A stretch of 22,392 nt of DNA from Cycloclasticus sp. (lineage in GTDB: Bacteria > Pseudomonadota > Gammaproteobacteria > Methylococcales > Cycloclasticaceae), in the NCBI GenBank assembly GCA_019090295.1, contig JAHRWG010000130.1, positions 1 through 22,392 of the forward strand, read 5' to 3'. Both the position numbers and the translations under genes were made by a program. Shown piece after piece: positions 1-8,561 of this stretch; position 1 is the stretch's first letter; each line of letters starts with the position of its first letter. The notes beneath the pieces were generated by a model. The model was not told the origin of the DNA, did no database searches, and was given only the letters and a program-made list of their open reading frames with translations.

Positions 1-1325
1 AGACACTGGCCAAGGATGCAAGAGATCAGCTTGTCAGCCACGCTGCATTAACCGATGCGTTCATTTATGCCTACCTTGGCTCCAAAGAGCAAGTTAATGT
101 GCGGTTGGGTAAGCAAGTTATTAGCTGGGGAGAAAACACCTTTATTCAAGGCGCCTTAAACGACATCAACACGGTTGATGTTAACCAATTAAGACAGCCT
201 GGCATCGCTTTAAAAGATGCCTTTATTGGTACTAACGCTGCCTATATTTCTTGGAGCATCAACCCTCAGTGGATGATTGAGTCCTTTTACTTATTAGACT
301 TCACCCCGATTGAAACCGACCCAGCTGGCGCTTTCTTTTCAACCTTAGATGCCATTGGCGAGGGCGGCGGTTATGATAGCGCTGGGGACGGTATTTTAGA
401 TGGTACGTGCCTGTCACCCGATGGTTTCTCCTGTGGCTTAGGCCCCCTTACAAAAAGCAGTACTCAATATGCCAAAGGGGCTCAATATGGCTTTGCATTA
501 AGGCGCTTCTTCCCAATGTTATTCAATGGCAGTGAAATCGCCGTTTATTATCAAAACTTACACAATCATTTGCCTACTATTTCTTCATATTACGGGCAAG
601 GTCAGTTTTTTTTGGAGTATGCAGAAAATATCGAACGCTTTGGCATTTCATTTAATACCAACATTTCAAAATGGGCCATTAGTGGTGAGTACAGCTTACG
701 AAAAGATGCGCCAATACAGTTGACTGACGCAATTGTCGCAGCGAACATAGGTGGTGTTCCTATCGGCCAATGCGCACTCGGTACCTGCACGCTTGGACAA
801 ATAGTTAAAGGCTACGACACCTTAGATCGGCATCAAATACAAATGACCTTTCAGCGTATTTGGGGGGTTAATTACACACTAAAGGCCGATGATAGTTCTA
901 CCATTATAGAGGCAGCTTATGGCTGGCTAAGTGACACACCGAACAACCCAGTGTTAGACACCGCCATAACCGGCCAAACACGAACACTCTTTAATTCACA
1001 GCTCACCCAGCATTTTGGCGGCATCCAGTTACTGCATAGCCTAACCTATAATGCAGCCTTATTTAGGGTCATTAACCTATCCCCTTACGTTGCCCTAAAG
1101 TATGATATCAAGGGCGTTTCAAATGAAATATCCCCCGTCTTCGTTGAAGATAGAAAAGCCCTTACCCTAGGCATAAACGCCAGTTATGGTAATGAAACGA
1201 TCACCGCAGGCCTCAGTTGGACCATGTTCGATGGTTCTAACGCTCTAGTCAATGAAGGTGGAAGTCGCTTAAACGACTCTACCGACCGAGACTTTATTCA
1301 AGCCAATATTAGCTATGCTTTTTAA
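1..1325 (+). CDS. DUF1302 family outer-membrane protein, 3' part
   Basis: This is the C-terminal part of a DUF1302 protein; the reading frame is open from base 3, so the gene starts outside the window. The GTG at 99 is an internal valine codon: the frame upstream reads sensibly (…DAFIYAYLGSKEQVNV) straight into it. About 440 residues are visible. They show the family's early RLGKQVISWGE segment, alternating polar/hydrophobic stretches typical of beta strands, and a final Phe (ANISYAF), the usual end of an outer-membrane barrel. DUF1302 genes are commonly paired with DUF1329 genes, as here; the next start codon is 31 bases after this stop, so the two are probably co-transcribed. The pair's biochemical role is not settled; links to hydrophobic or lipid-like compounds have been suggested. 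The family call is firm, the function open. Confidence 0.85.
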   Translation, partial: TLAKDARDQLVSHAALTDAFIYAYLGSKEQVNVRLGKQVISWGENTFIQGALNDINTVDVNQLRQPGIALKDAFIGTNAAYISWSINPQWMIESFYLLDFTPIETDPAGAFFSTLDAIGEGGGYDSAGDGILDGTCLSPDGFSCGLGPLTKSSTQYAKGAQYGFALRRFFPMLFNGSEIAVYYQNLHNHLPTISSYYGQGQFFLEYAENIERFGISFNTNISKWAISGEYSLRKDAPIQLTDAIVAANIGGVPIGQCALGTCTLGQIVKGYDTLDRHQIQMTFQRIWGVNYTLKADDSSTIIEAAYGWLSDTPNNPVLDTAITGQTRTLFNSQLTQHFGGIQLLHSLTYNAALFRVINLSPYVALKYDIKGVSNEISPVFVEDRKALTLGINASYGNETITAGLSWTMFDGSNALVNEGGSRLNDSTDRDFIQANISYAF

Positions 1326-1356
1326 GCAATTAATAACGCTAAAAGGAAACCCTACA

Positions 1357-2814
1357 ATGACCTTGCTAAAAACGTTGAAAAAAACAAACCTATTATTGGC
1401 CCTTTTTATTCTGTTCCCTATTATTGCAATGGCACAGTTAAGCCCCGATGAAATGACACGGCTAGGCATTGAAGATACTGAACTCACCCCAATGGGTGCC
1501 ATTCGTGCCGGCAACAAGGAAGGAACTATTCCAGCGTGGAACAGTAAACCAATAAGCATAAAAAACCTTGATAAAGGAAGCCTTTCTGATCCATTTGCTC
1601 ATGAAAAACCCTTATTTCGCATTACCGCTAAAAATTACACCACCTACCAAGATAAACTAACCCCAGGCCAAATTGCTTTATTTAAAACCTACCCGAAGAC
1701 ATTTTTTATGAATATCTACCCCACTCATAGGACAGCAGCCTATGACCAGTGGGTCTACGAAGCAACCTTGGCCCAAGCCAAAGACGTAAAAGTTTGCCCT
1801 GAGTTTGCGAGTGAAAATAAGGCTTGTCTCATCGACCAAATTGACGGTGGTGGCGTGCCTTTTCCTATTCCAAAAACAGGCATTGAAGCTCTTTGGAGCC
1901 ATTTTTTAGCCTTCCGAGAACGCTCCATCAATACCATGGTCAATGGCGCTTTGGTTGACTATTTTGGCCATAGAACCGATGTAATTACCCACTTGCGTCA
2001 AACGTGGCCATGGTGGATACCCAACACATCTCCCTTAAAAAAAACGCCCGTATACAATATAAAAGGCGGCGCCACTTTTTGTGGGTCACAAAAACTGCTT
2101 AAGCCTGTTCGCTCTGCAGGCTTAATGTTTGGAGCATGCACCTATGTTAATAACATGGCAGCTCATGGCTATTTATACTTGCCAGGGCAACGCCGAGTAC
2201 GTAAAGCCCCTGAAATTGGCTTTCATGATAGCCCCGCCTTTGGTTCAGATGGCCTATTGTTGGTTGAAGACCGCTGGATGATGTGGTTTGGCGGTAGTCA
2301 TTCACGGTTCAACTATTCAACGCCCATTAAACAAGAATACTACGTGCCTTATAACAACAACCGGCTCGCACAAAAAAACACCTCTTTCGATGAAATATTT
2401 GGTAAAAAACACCTGAACCAAGCCCTGGTTCGCTACGAACTCCACCGCGTATGGGTGGTAACAGGCACCCTGAGGAAAGGGGAAGATGACCTATACTCTC
2501 GCCAAACCGCCTATTTTGATGAAGATAGCTGGATGGGCTTGGCCAACGAAACCTATAACCAACAAAGTCAATTGTGGCGTGTTGCCGAGCAATACAATGT
2601 CTTTATATCTGGCCCAAATTTAACCCGTGCTATTGGTGATATTCATATTGACTTAATCAATGGTCGTTACGCCACCTACCCTTACTGGCAATACCAAACT
2701 GGCGAGCAAGAAGGTTTTGGCCCGCCCCGCTTTACCGTAACCGATGATCAACCAATAGACTTTAATGTGGATATTTTTACTCCTCAGGGCTTAAGACGCA
2801 TAGGCCGACGTTAG
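1357..2814 (+). CDS. DUF1329 family exported protein
   Basis: Exported protein of the DUF1329 family, often annotated as outer-membrane lipoprotein-sorting-like, partner of the DUF1302 protein upstream. An ATG at 1315 overlaps the previous gene, but the ATG at 1357 is preferred: it follows AAGGAAA (1343-1349) at good spacing and starts a clean signal peptide (KTLKK, a hydrophobic core, then an AMA-Q cleavage site). This gives 485 residues, close to the family norm. The mature N-terminus (LSPDEMTRLG…LTPMGAIRAGN, then TIPAW) and the aromatic-rich second half (VEDRWMMWFGG) are characteristic. No lipobox Cys is present, so it is likely soluble in the periplasm or peripherally attached. Its job with the DUF1302 barrel is unknown. 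Confidence 0.85.
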   Translation: MTLLKTLKKTNLLLALFILFPIIAMAQLSPDEMTRLGIEDTELTPMGAIRAGNKEGTIPAWNSKPISIKNLDKGSLSDPFAHEKPLFRITAKNYTTYQDKLTPGQIALFKTYPKTFFMNIYPTHRTAAYDQWVYEATLAQAKDVKVCPEFASENKACLIDQIDGGGVPFPIPKTGIEALWSHFLAFRERSINTMVNGALVDYFGHRTDVITHLRQTWPWWIPNTSPLKKTPVYNIKGGATFCGSQKLLKPVRSAGLMFGACTYVNNMAAHGYLYLPGQRRVRKAPEIGFHDSPAFGSDGLLLVEDRWMMWFGGSHSRFNYSTPIKQEYYVPYNNNRLAQKNTSFDEIFGKKHLNQALVRYELHRVWVVTGTLRKGEDDLYSRQTAYFDEDSWMGLANETYNQQSQLWRVAEQYNVFISGPNLTRAIGDIHIDLINGRYATYPYWQYQTGEQEGFGPPRFTVTDDQPIDFNVDIFTPQGLRRIGRR

Positions 2815-2843
2815 AGTGGTATAAACGACAAAACAACTGATTC

Positions 2844-3794
2844 ATGAGAAAAATAATGCTCCTCATCAAGCCTCTAAACAGCCTTAAATGGGCTCTACAT
2901 TTTTTGTGTTCATTTTTGATATTAACCTTACTAACCGCCTGTGACTCCCAAGAGGGTATACAACAAGTTAGTTATAATAACCGCGTAGATCCCACTGTGA
3001 CAGAGCAACCTGCAAAACAAGAAGCCATCTACAAATTTGCAATGGTTAAAGGCTCTGCAGAGGACAGTAAGGCACAACAGGCTTTTATACGTTACCTGTC
3101 ACGCTCATCCGGTTACTCCTTCAAGCTAGTGAGCCTCGCTAACAACAGCCGCTCGGTTGAGCAACTTGGAAATGACGATGTCCAATTTGCCTTGTTAAGC
3201 ACGATCAGCTTAACCCCAGCCATGGCCGAGTATGGCGTCCAACCCCTTGCCAAGGCAGCCCCTCCTCTGCACCAAGGTGATGTTCAAGCATTATTTGTTG
3301 TACCGCTCAACAGCCCTTTAACCAAACTGATTGATATAAAAGGGCAATCCCTAGCCCTAGGTGACAAGGGCTCATTATCAAGCGCGCTGATACCCCTAGT
3401 GACCTTAGCCAATAAAAACATTTTATTGGAAGAACTAGGCCAGCTTAGCTATACCGGCTCAAATAAGCACTGCATAAATTCAGTGCTGGATAACACAGCT
3501 GATGTTTGTGCCGTGTCCGCTGCCTTCGCAAAACCATACATTGAAAGCAACCAAGTTCGAATAATAGCCGCATCTTCTTACTACCCAAGCAATAGTGTTG
3601 CAAGCAATTTATATGTTGAAGAAGAGGCTCAAAAAAATGTGCTTCAAGCCTTGCTTCAATTAACGTTAGTGCATCAACACCTTTCATTAACTAACTCCGT
3701 TATTCCCAATAAATTTTTACCCATTAACGCTAAGGACTACACGCCGCTTAGTGATGCTTTTATCCGTTTAAAGCTGAACCAGTTAGGGGAATGA
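2844..3794 (+). CDS. PhnD-like periplasmic-binding lipoprotein
   Basis: Lipoprotein of the phosphate/phosphite/phosphonate-binding (PhnD-like, type 2 periplasmic binding) fold. The N-terminus has a basic start, a hydrophobic core and lipobox LLTAC with Cys33 as the lipidation site. The next residue is Asp, the Lol-avoidance signal that keeps enterobacterial lipoproteins in the inner membrane. The binding domain (about 60-310) shows the hallmark order: an alpha/beta start (YKFAMVKGSAED), DDVQFALLS, LIDIKGQSLALGDKGSLSSA, and AVSAAFAKPYIE. ATG 2856 is an alternative start. No ABC permease or ATPase genes adjoin it. Instead its stop is one base from the start of a sensor kinase, so it is probably a ligand-sensing accessory protein for that kinase, not a transporter component. 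The ligand cannot be told from sequence; phosphonate is only the family's namesake. Confidence 0.75.
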   Translation: MRKIMLLIKPLNSLKWALHFLCSFLILTLLTACDSQEGIQQVSYNNRVDPTVTEQPAKQEAIYKFAMVKGSAEDSKAQQAFIRYLSRSSGYSFKLVSLANNSRSVEQLGNDDVQFALLSTISLTPAMAEYGVQPLAKAAPPLHQGDVQALFVVPLNSPLTKLIDIKGQSLALGDKGSLSSALIPLVTLANKNILLEELGQLSYTGSNKHCINSVLDNTADVCAVSAAFAKPYIESNQVRIIAASSYYPSNSVASNLYVEEEAQKNVLQALLQLTLVHQHLSLTNSVIPNKFLPINAKDYTPLSDAFIRLKLNQLGE

Positions 3795-3795
3795 C

Positions 3796-6700
3796 ATGCG
3801 CTTAACGACTCGAATTTCTCTAATTGTTTTAGTCACGGTACTCTCCGTATTAGTCATTAATACATTTATTGTTAGACAGCAACTAATTGGTCAGCAACAG
3901 CAGTCTCAACAATTGTTCACACTAGCCTTAACGCAGTCATTAGCTGATGCTGTCACACAGAATGTTATTTTAGGCCAGTCAACCGAACTGTCTCAGTTAT
4001 TAGAGGCGACTCAATCAAACAATAAATCCATTGAATACCTGTATGTCATGGATATGAACGGGCAACTCTTTGCTCACTCCTTCCAACGGGGATTTCCTGT
4101 TTTTTTACACCAAGCAATTAAAACACAACAGTCTACCGGTGCCCGTAATAACTTAACCTTAACAAAAAAGTACCAGATTGAAGGTCACGGCCTTGTTTAC
4201 GAATATACGACCCCTTTAATTAACGGTCTTGAGGCATCTCTATATATTGGCTTAAATCAAAGTGAAATTACTCATGCCGCCAACCAAGTCAGCAAAGCAT
4301 CCTTTGGCATATCTATTCTGCTAGCTTTATTGGGCACCCTAATTGCTTGGCTTGCGACCCGGTACGCGGCTAAACCGCTCATTAAACTTCTTACTATCCT
4401 CAAGCAACATAAAACGGGTGAACCACTTAATTTATCAAAATTCAAACCCAATGCACCTGAGTTAACTCAATTAAAGGCTACCCTTACATCTGTTTTTCAC
4501 GCCCGAGACACTGCAGAGTATGAATTAAAAGAGCGAGAACAAAACTTAAACACCACCTTAAACAGTATTGGTGATGGCGTTATTGCAACGGATGAACTAG
4601 GGCTTATAACACGGATGAACCCCACTGCTGAAAAGTTAACTGGTTGGGCCCTTAAGGAGTGCCTGGGACAGCCCATAAGAACCGTGTTCAATATCGTTGA
4701 TGATGCAACACGCCAACCTATTGATAACCCAATTGATAAAGTCCTTTCCTATGGTGAGACTATTTACTTAAGCAACCATACAACCTTAATTTCTAAGGAT
4801 GGTGCCGAATACCAAATTGCCGACTCTGCAGCTCCTATTCGAAATGAATCAAATGCCGTTCTAGGTATGGTTTTGGTCTTTAACGACGTTACTGAACAAT
4901 ATAAATTGCGACAAAAGGCATTTCAGGCTCAGCAGCACACAGAAAACGTGTTAGAAAGCATGCATACTCTAGCCGCTATACTGGACATGGACAGCAATGT
5001 TCTGTTCTTTAATACCCCCCTATTAACCCTCACCGATACCAAATTAACCCGCATTATTGGCCAGCCAGTATGGCAAATTCCTTGGCTTCTCCAGCAAAAG
5101 CATTTTTCAAATATTTTAAGGCGCTTCCTCGATAAGTTAACACATGAGAATACTGAGCAATCCATAGATGTAGAAGTCCTAGTTGAACAGCGCTCTATAG
5201 ACTTTCAGGTTCACTTGACACCCTTGATAAATGAAGAAGGGCAGCCTTACCAAATTTTATTTGAAGCCTACGACATAACATCACGTAAACAAGCAGAAAG
5301 CAGCCTGCAATCCTCCTTACAACAACTCGCATCAAAAGAGCAGGAACAGCGAGAAATTCTCAACACCCTGGGCGATGGTATTATTACTATTGATGAGAAA
5401 GGCTTTGTGCTTGGCCTTAATAAGTCAGCTGAAAACTTATTTGGCTTAAACCCCAAACAACTCATTGGCCAGTCTGCATCTACCGTACTCGCCCTACCTC
5501 ACCAAGCAGACTTTTTTTCTCGCTTAAAAAACCCATCGAGCCTTGCTGAAGACCGCTTACTGGGCACACCTTTTGAAGTAACTGGCTTCCACCAAAACAG
5601 TGGTGAGTTCCCCATGAGGCTCAGTTTACGTACCCTCCCTAACGGTGATACCGCAGGGTATCAATTTGTCGCCTCCTTTCATGATTTAACCCACGAAAAA
5701 GCGCAGCAGAATCAATTACAACGAGCGCAGAAAATGGACGCTCTGGGTAAGCTTGTTGGAGGCATTGCCCATGATTACAATAATATGTTAGGCGTTATTT
5801 TAGGTTATACCGATCTAATCAATATAAAATTTCCTGGTATAGAGGGCCTGCAACAGTACACGGCAACCATTACTCAGGCTGGTGAGCGAGGCAAATCACT
5901 CACCAAGCGCTTGTTAAATTTTTCTAAGCGAGAGAATACTACTGCTGGCGATATAAATATCACTCCCATATTAGAAGAACAAAAAGAAATTATTGCTAAA
6001 ACATTAACGGCTCTTATTCAACTTGACTATCACTTATGCCCATCCCCTTGGCATATTTGGGTTGACTCAAATGAACTTGAAGACTGTCTACTCAACCTCG
6101 CTATCAATGCAGGACATGCCATGCAGAGCGGCGGTTTGCTAACTTTTAGTACACAAAATATTTCAATACGCTCCAATAAAGCCTCTGCACTAGGCCTTAG
6201 CCCCGGCAACTACTTAACACTTATGGTTTCAGATACGGGGTGTGGGATAGATGAATCGACCATCAAAAAAATATTCGATCCTTTTTTCAGCACTAAAGGC
6301 GCTAATGGAACAGGCTTAGGCCTCAGTCAAGTTTACCGGTTTATGGAGCGGTCAGGCGGGACCGTTAAAGTGCAAAGTAAACTTAGCGAAGGCACGACCT
6401 TCACATTGTATTTCCCACAGTATGAAGGTGAAAGTCAGCCCGTTACCGAACAAGCCCTTCTTACAGGTAATGTGCAAGGGGATGGAAAAACTATTTTAGT
6501 TGTTGATGACGAACCCGCCCTGCGCGACTTGGCCGAAGAAATATTGACCAGCGCAGGCTATCGAGTGTTCACAGCTAAGGATGGCTTTATCGCCCAAGAG
6601 GTTTTAGCAAGCCAGCCGATAGACTGCTTATTAAGTGACGTCATTATGCCGTACATGGATGGGTTTGAGCTGGCACAAAAGGTTAAAAGCACCTACCCCA

Positions 6701-6831
6701 ACATAAAAATCCAACTTGTAAGTGGGTATAGTGACCAAAGGACCTCATCCATAGATGACCCGCTCCACTCGGCCATACTTTACAAACCCTACTCCGCAGC
6801 AGAGTTACTTAATACGTTGGCTGCACTGTAG
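3796..6831 (+). CDS. Hybrid sensor histidine kinase (Cache, 3 PAS, REC)
   Basis: Inner-membrane hybrid kinase of 1011 residues. TM1 is at about 7-27. A periplasmic Cache-like domain (about 30-165, with IEYLYVMDMNGQLFAHS) follows, then TM2 at about 170-190. Three PAS domains start near 250, 382 and 517; the first and third have the GDG(V/I)I(A/T)(T/I)DE signature. The HisKA motif GGIAHDYNNML places the phospho-acceptor at His659. The ATPase domain (about 750-880) keeps the N box (NLAINAGHAM), G1 (VSDTGCGID), F box (IFDPFFSTK) and G2 (GTGLGLSQ). A C-terminal receiver has the acid pair Asp904/Asp905, phospho-acceptor Asp948 and Lys997. All catalytic residues look intact. AGGGGA just upstream supports the start. 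There is no HPt domain, so a relay would need one in trans, or the fused receiver may tune the kinase. The downstream REC-EAL protein is the likely output. Confidence 0.93.
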   Translation: MRLTTRISLIVLVTVLSVLVINTFIVRQQLIGQQQQSQQLFTLALTQSLADAVTQNVILGQSTELSQLLEATQSNNKSIEYLYVMDMNGQLFAHSFQRGFPVFLHQAIKTQQSTGARNNLTLTKKYQIEGHGLVYEYTTPLINGLEASLYIGLNQSEITHAANQVSKASFGISILLALLGTLIAWLATRYAAKPLIKLLTILKQHKTGEPLNLSKFKPNAPELTQLKATLTSVFHARDTAEYELKEREQNLNTTLNSIGDGVIATDELGLITRMNPTAEKLTGWALKECLGQPIRTVFNIVDDATRQPIDNPIDKVLSYGETIYLSNHTTLISKDGAEYQIADSAAPIRNESNAVLGMVLVFNDVTEQYKLRQKAFQAQQHTENVLESMHTLAAILDMDSNVLFFNTPLLTLTDTKLTRIIGQPVWQIPWLLQQKHFSNILRRFLDKLTHENTEQSIDVEVLVEQRSIDFQVHLTPLINEEGQPYQILFEAYDITSRKQAESSLQSSLQQLASKEQEQREILNTLGDGIITIDEKGFVLGLNKSAENLFGLNPKQLIGQSASTVLALPHQADFFSRLKNPSSLAEDRLLGTPFEVTGFHQNSGEFPMRLSLRTLPNGDTAGYQFVASFHDLTHEKAQQNQLQRAQKMDALGKLVGGIAHDYNNMLGVILGYTDLINIKFPGIEGLQQYTATITQAGERGKSLTKRLLNFSKRENTTAGDINITPILEEQKEIIAKTLTALIQLDYHLCPSPWHIWVDSNELEDCLLNLAINAGHAMQSGGLLTFSTQNISIRSNKASALGLSPGNYLTLMVSDTGCGIDESTIKKIFDPFFSTKGANGTGLGLSQVYRFMERSGGTVKVQSKLSEGTTFTLYFPQYEGESQPVTEQALLTGNVQGDGKTILVVDDEPALRDLAEEILTSAGYRVFTAKDGFIAQEVLASQPIDCLLSDVIMPYMDGFELAQKVKSTYPNIKIQLVSGYSDQRTSSIDDPLHSAILYKPYSAAELLNTLAAL

Positions 6832-6937
6832 CATTAACTGCCAAGTCAGTATTAATACACTTATTATTACAAACGAATAAATACATGCTTATTAGACGCT
6901 CCCTGGGTCGACATTAATTATAAAACCAAGCTACACT

Positions 6938-8161
6938 ATGGAAATGAACCCCCTCAGCCTTAACACAAACATCTATATCGTAGATGATGAACCAGACCAA
7001 GTTAACATGCTAATAGAGATGTTAAGTTTGGTTGGACTTAATGCAAAGGGCTATACATCACCCGCTCTTTTTATTGAGCAGAGTATCACCGAAAACGATA
7101 TCGTCTTACTCGACTTAAATATGCCATCCATGGATGGCATTGAAGTCATGAGAATCTTGCATGACAATGCCTGTAAGCCCGATTATTTGTTAATGAGTGG
7201 TTTTGATGAGCGTGTACTACATTCCGCAAAACAATTTGCAGAAGCAAAAAAAATTACGGTTAAAGGCACCTTTACTAAACCGCTTGATATACGCTCATTC
7301 ATTAGCTTTATAGAAAGCCTTTACCAAAAAAAGTTAAGCTCGTTAAACGTTTTTAATAAGCTTCATGACACACCTGAAAGTAAACTCAGCATAAGCTTAG
7401 ATGAGTTAAAGCAATCACTGAAGGAACACCGCTTCACTCTCTTTTACCAGCCAAAAATACACCTCTCGTCTGGCCGCTTACAAGGGTTTGAAGCTTTAAT
7501 TCGCCTAAATCACCCCGAAAAAGGGCTTGTTTTTCCCGATCAATTTATCCACTTAGCAGAACAACATTCTTTAATTTCTGAGGTCACTGATGAAGTGGTC
7601 ACTCAAGTTATTAGAGATTACCATCAGTTTATTCAAGCCGGTATAACACCCAATATATCCATTAATATTTCAGCTCAAGACTTAATGAATCTCAACATGC
7701 CTGAACGCTTAGAATCCATGCTAAAGAAGGCAAATATTGCACCTCATTTAATCACTGTTGAGCTAACAGAGTCCTCTATTTTATCGTCTGTTTCTGACTC
7801 ACTAGATATTCTCAGTCGAATGAGAATGAAAGGTTTCCCCATCTCAATTGATGACTTTGGCACAGGACACTCCTCTTTAGTCCAGCTCTACCGAATTCCC
7901 TTCACAGAGCTAAAAATTGACCAACATTTCGTCATGCGAATGATGACCGATGATGAAGCTATCTCAATTGTAAAGATATGCATTCTTCTAGCCAAAGAGT
8001 TAAACATGAGCACGGTTGCCGAAGGGATAGAGGATCAAAATACATTTGATAAGCTAAAAGGATTAGGCTGTGAGGTTGGGCAGGGCTATCTAATATCAAA
8101 ACCCTTACCCTTAAACAGTATTTGTGCCTGGGTCTCGCAGAATAAGCAAACATTACTGTAA
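6938..8161 (+). CDS. REC-EAL response regulator (c-di-GMP phosphodiesterase)
   Basis: Response regulator of 407 residues that should hydrolyse cyclic di-GMP. The N-terminal receiver (about 9-125) has IVDDEPDQ, phospho-acceptor Asp59 in LLDLNMP, and FTKPLD with the conserved Lys. The C-terminal EAL domain (about 150-400) retains the metal- and substrate-binding positions: FEALIRL (Glu185), NISINISAQDL, VELTES, SIDDFGTG (Asp305/Asp306), ELKID, VAEGIED and QGYLISKPL. It is therefore predicted to be active, not a degenerate sensor. There is no GGDEF domain. It lies 106 bases after the hybrid kinase on the same strand, so a cognate relation is likely though a separate promoter is possible. ATG 6944 is an alternative start; no strong Shine-Dalgarno decides between them. 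Confidence 0.92.
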   Translation: MEMNPLSLNTNIYIVDDEPDQVNMLIEMLSLVGLNAKGYTSPALFIEQSITENDIVLLDLNMPSMDGIEVMRILHDNACKPDYLLMSGFDERVLHSAKQFAEAKKITVKGTFTKPLDIRSFISFIESLYQKKLSSLNVFNKLHDTPESKLSISLDELKQSLKEHRFTLFYQPKIHLSSGRLQGFEALIRLNHPEKGLVFPDQFIHLAEQHSLISEVTDEVVTQVIRDYHQFIQAGITPNISINISAQDLMNLNMPERLESMLKKANIAPHLITVELTESSILSSVSDSLDILSRMRMKGFPISIDDFGTGHSSLVQLYRIPFTELKIDQHFVMRMMTDDEAISIVKICILLAKELNMSTVAEGIEDQNTFDKLKGLGCEVGQGYLISKPLPLNSICAWVSQNKQTLL

Positions 8162-8286
8162 AGCGTAGAAAGTAAACTTAATTAACTCGAACTCCTATCA
8201 AAAGCTGACAGGAATAAACCCCAGAGGCTATTAATTAAGCCTTTAGAGCTCTTAGCCTTGGGTAATATCTGTTTGAAGTAGTTGAA

Positions 8287-8331
8287 TGGTGGTCATGGGT
8301 GGACTTGAACCACCGACCCCGGCATTATGAA
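8287..8331 (-). repeat. Displaced 3' half of tRNA-Met (att-type direct repeat)
   Basis: These 45 bases are identical to 11780-11824, the 3' half of the intact tRNA-Met: CCA end, acceptor 3' strand, T arm, variable loop and the 3' side of the anticodon stem, into the anticodon loop. Identity stops there and the 5' half is absent, so this cannot be a working tRNA. Both copies point the same way. A direct repeat of a tRNA 3' end is the usual mark left when a tyrosine-integrase element inserts in a tRNA gene: the element restores the tRNA at one end and the old 3' end is pushed to the other. I see the repeat directly; the att interpretation is inference. Confidence 0.85.
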
Positions 8332-8349
8332 AGCGCCTTTTTAAACCGT

Positions 8350-8445
8350 AACTTATTGTTTTTATTATTTTAAATTAAACTAATTGCTTGCCTGCGCAAC
8401 CTAACTAAGCATAACAAATCATTACTAAACGCGTAAAAACTGCGT
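8350..8445. repeat. Element-end repeat, left copy
   Basis: AT-rich sequence starting AACTTATTGTTT and running through CTAAGCAT to CGCGTAAAAACTGCGTA. A diverged copy lies at 9205-9282 (AACTCATTGTTT … GCGTAAAACTACG). In both places the repeat begins exactly 20 bases after a GCATTATG that belongs to a tRNA-Met 3' fragment. The conserved spacing argues for common descent from the end of one element family. The paired GCGTA motifs could be integrase arm sites. Confidence 0.55.
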
Positions 8446-8449
8446 ATAT

Positions 8450-8477
8450 TTGACACCTATTGTCTTTTTATTAAAGT
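8450..8477 (+). promoter_or_regulatory. Candidate sigma-70 promoter for the orphan gene
   Basis: A perfect -35 box TTGACA (8450-8455) is followed after 16 bases by TAAAGT (8472-8477), a 4/6 match to the -10 consensus. It lies about 85 bases upstream of the ATG at 8562 and faces that gene. No competing pair of this quality is seen in the gap. Confidence 0.4.
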
Positions 8478-8561
8478 CTACATCATGCTTTTAAGTTAAC
8501 TTAATAAAAGCAACCAAGTTAAAGTACCACTAAGTTTTCAATTAAATAAGGATGTAAAGGA

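Larger units (their letters stand above)
8162..8561. other. Intergenic region with tRNA fragment and element end
   Basis: This 400-base gap has no convincing gene. From left to right it holds about 125 bases of unremarkable sequence with only a weak AGGCT/AGCCT inverted repeat near 8225-8242, then the 3' half of a tRNA-Met (8287-8331). An AT-rich stretch (8350-8445) follows that recurs in diverged form at 9205-9282, and a candidate promoter leads into the gene at 8562. I read 8332-8445 as the end of an integrated element adjoining the displaced tRNA fragment. Confidence 0.6.

Noticed and set aside
99..1325. GTG at 99 as the start of the DUF1302 gene
   Set aside because: The same frame is open to the window edge and encodes a sensible continuation upstream, so the gene is cut by the window and GTG is an internal Val.
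2844..3794. A phosphonate ABC transporter operon
   Set aside because: No permease or ATPase genes adjoin the binding protein; a histidine kinase follows directly.
8225..8242. Intrinsic terminator after the REC-EAL gene
   Set aside because: The AGGCT/AGCCT inverted repeat is only five pairs with a mismatched centre and no T-run.
8287..8331. A second functional tRNA-Met
   Set aside because: Only the 3' half is present; the D arm and 5' acceptor strand are missing and there is no promoter.
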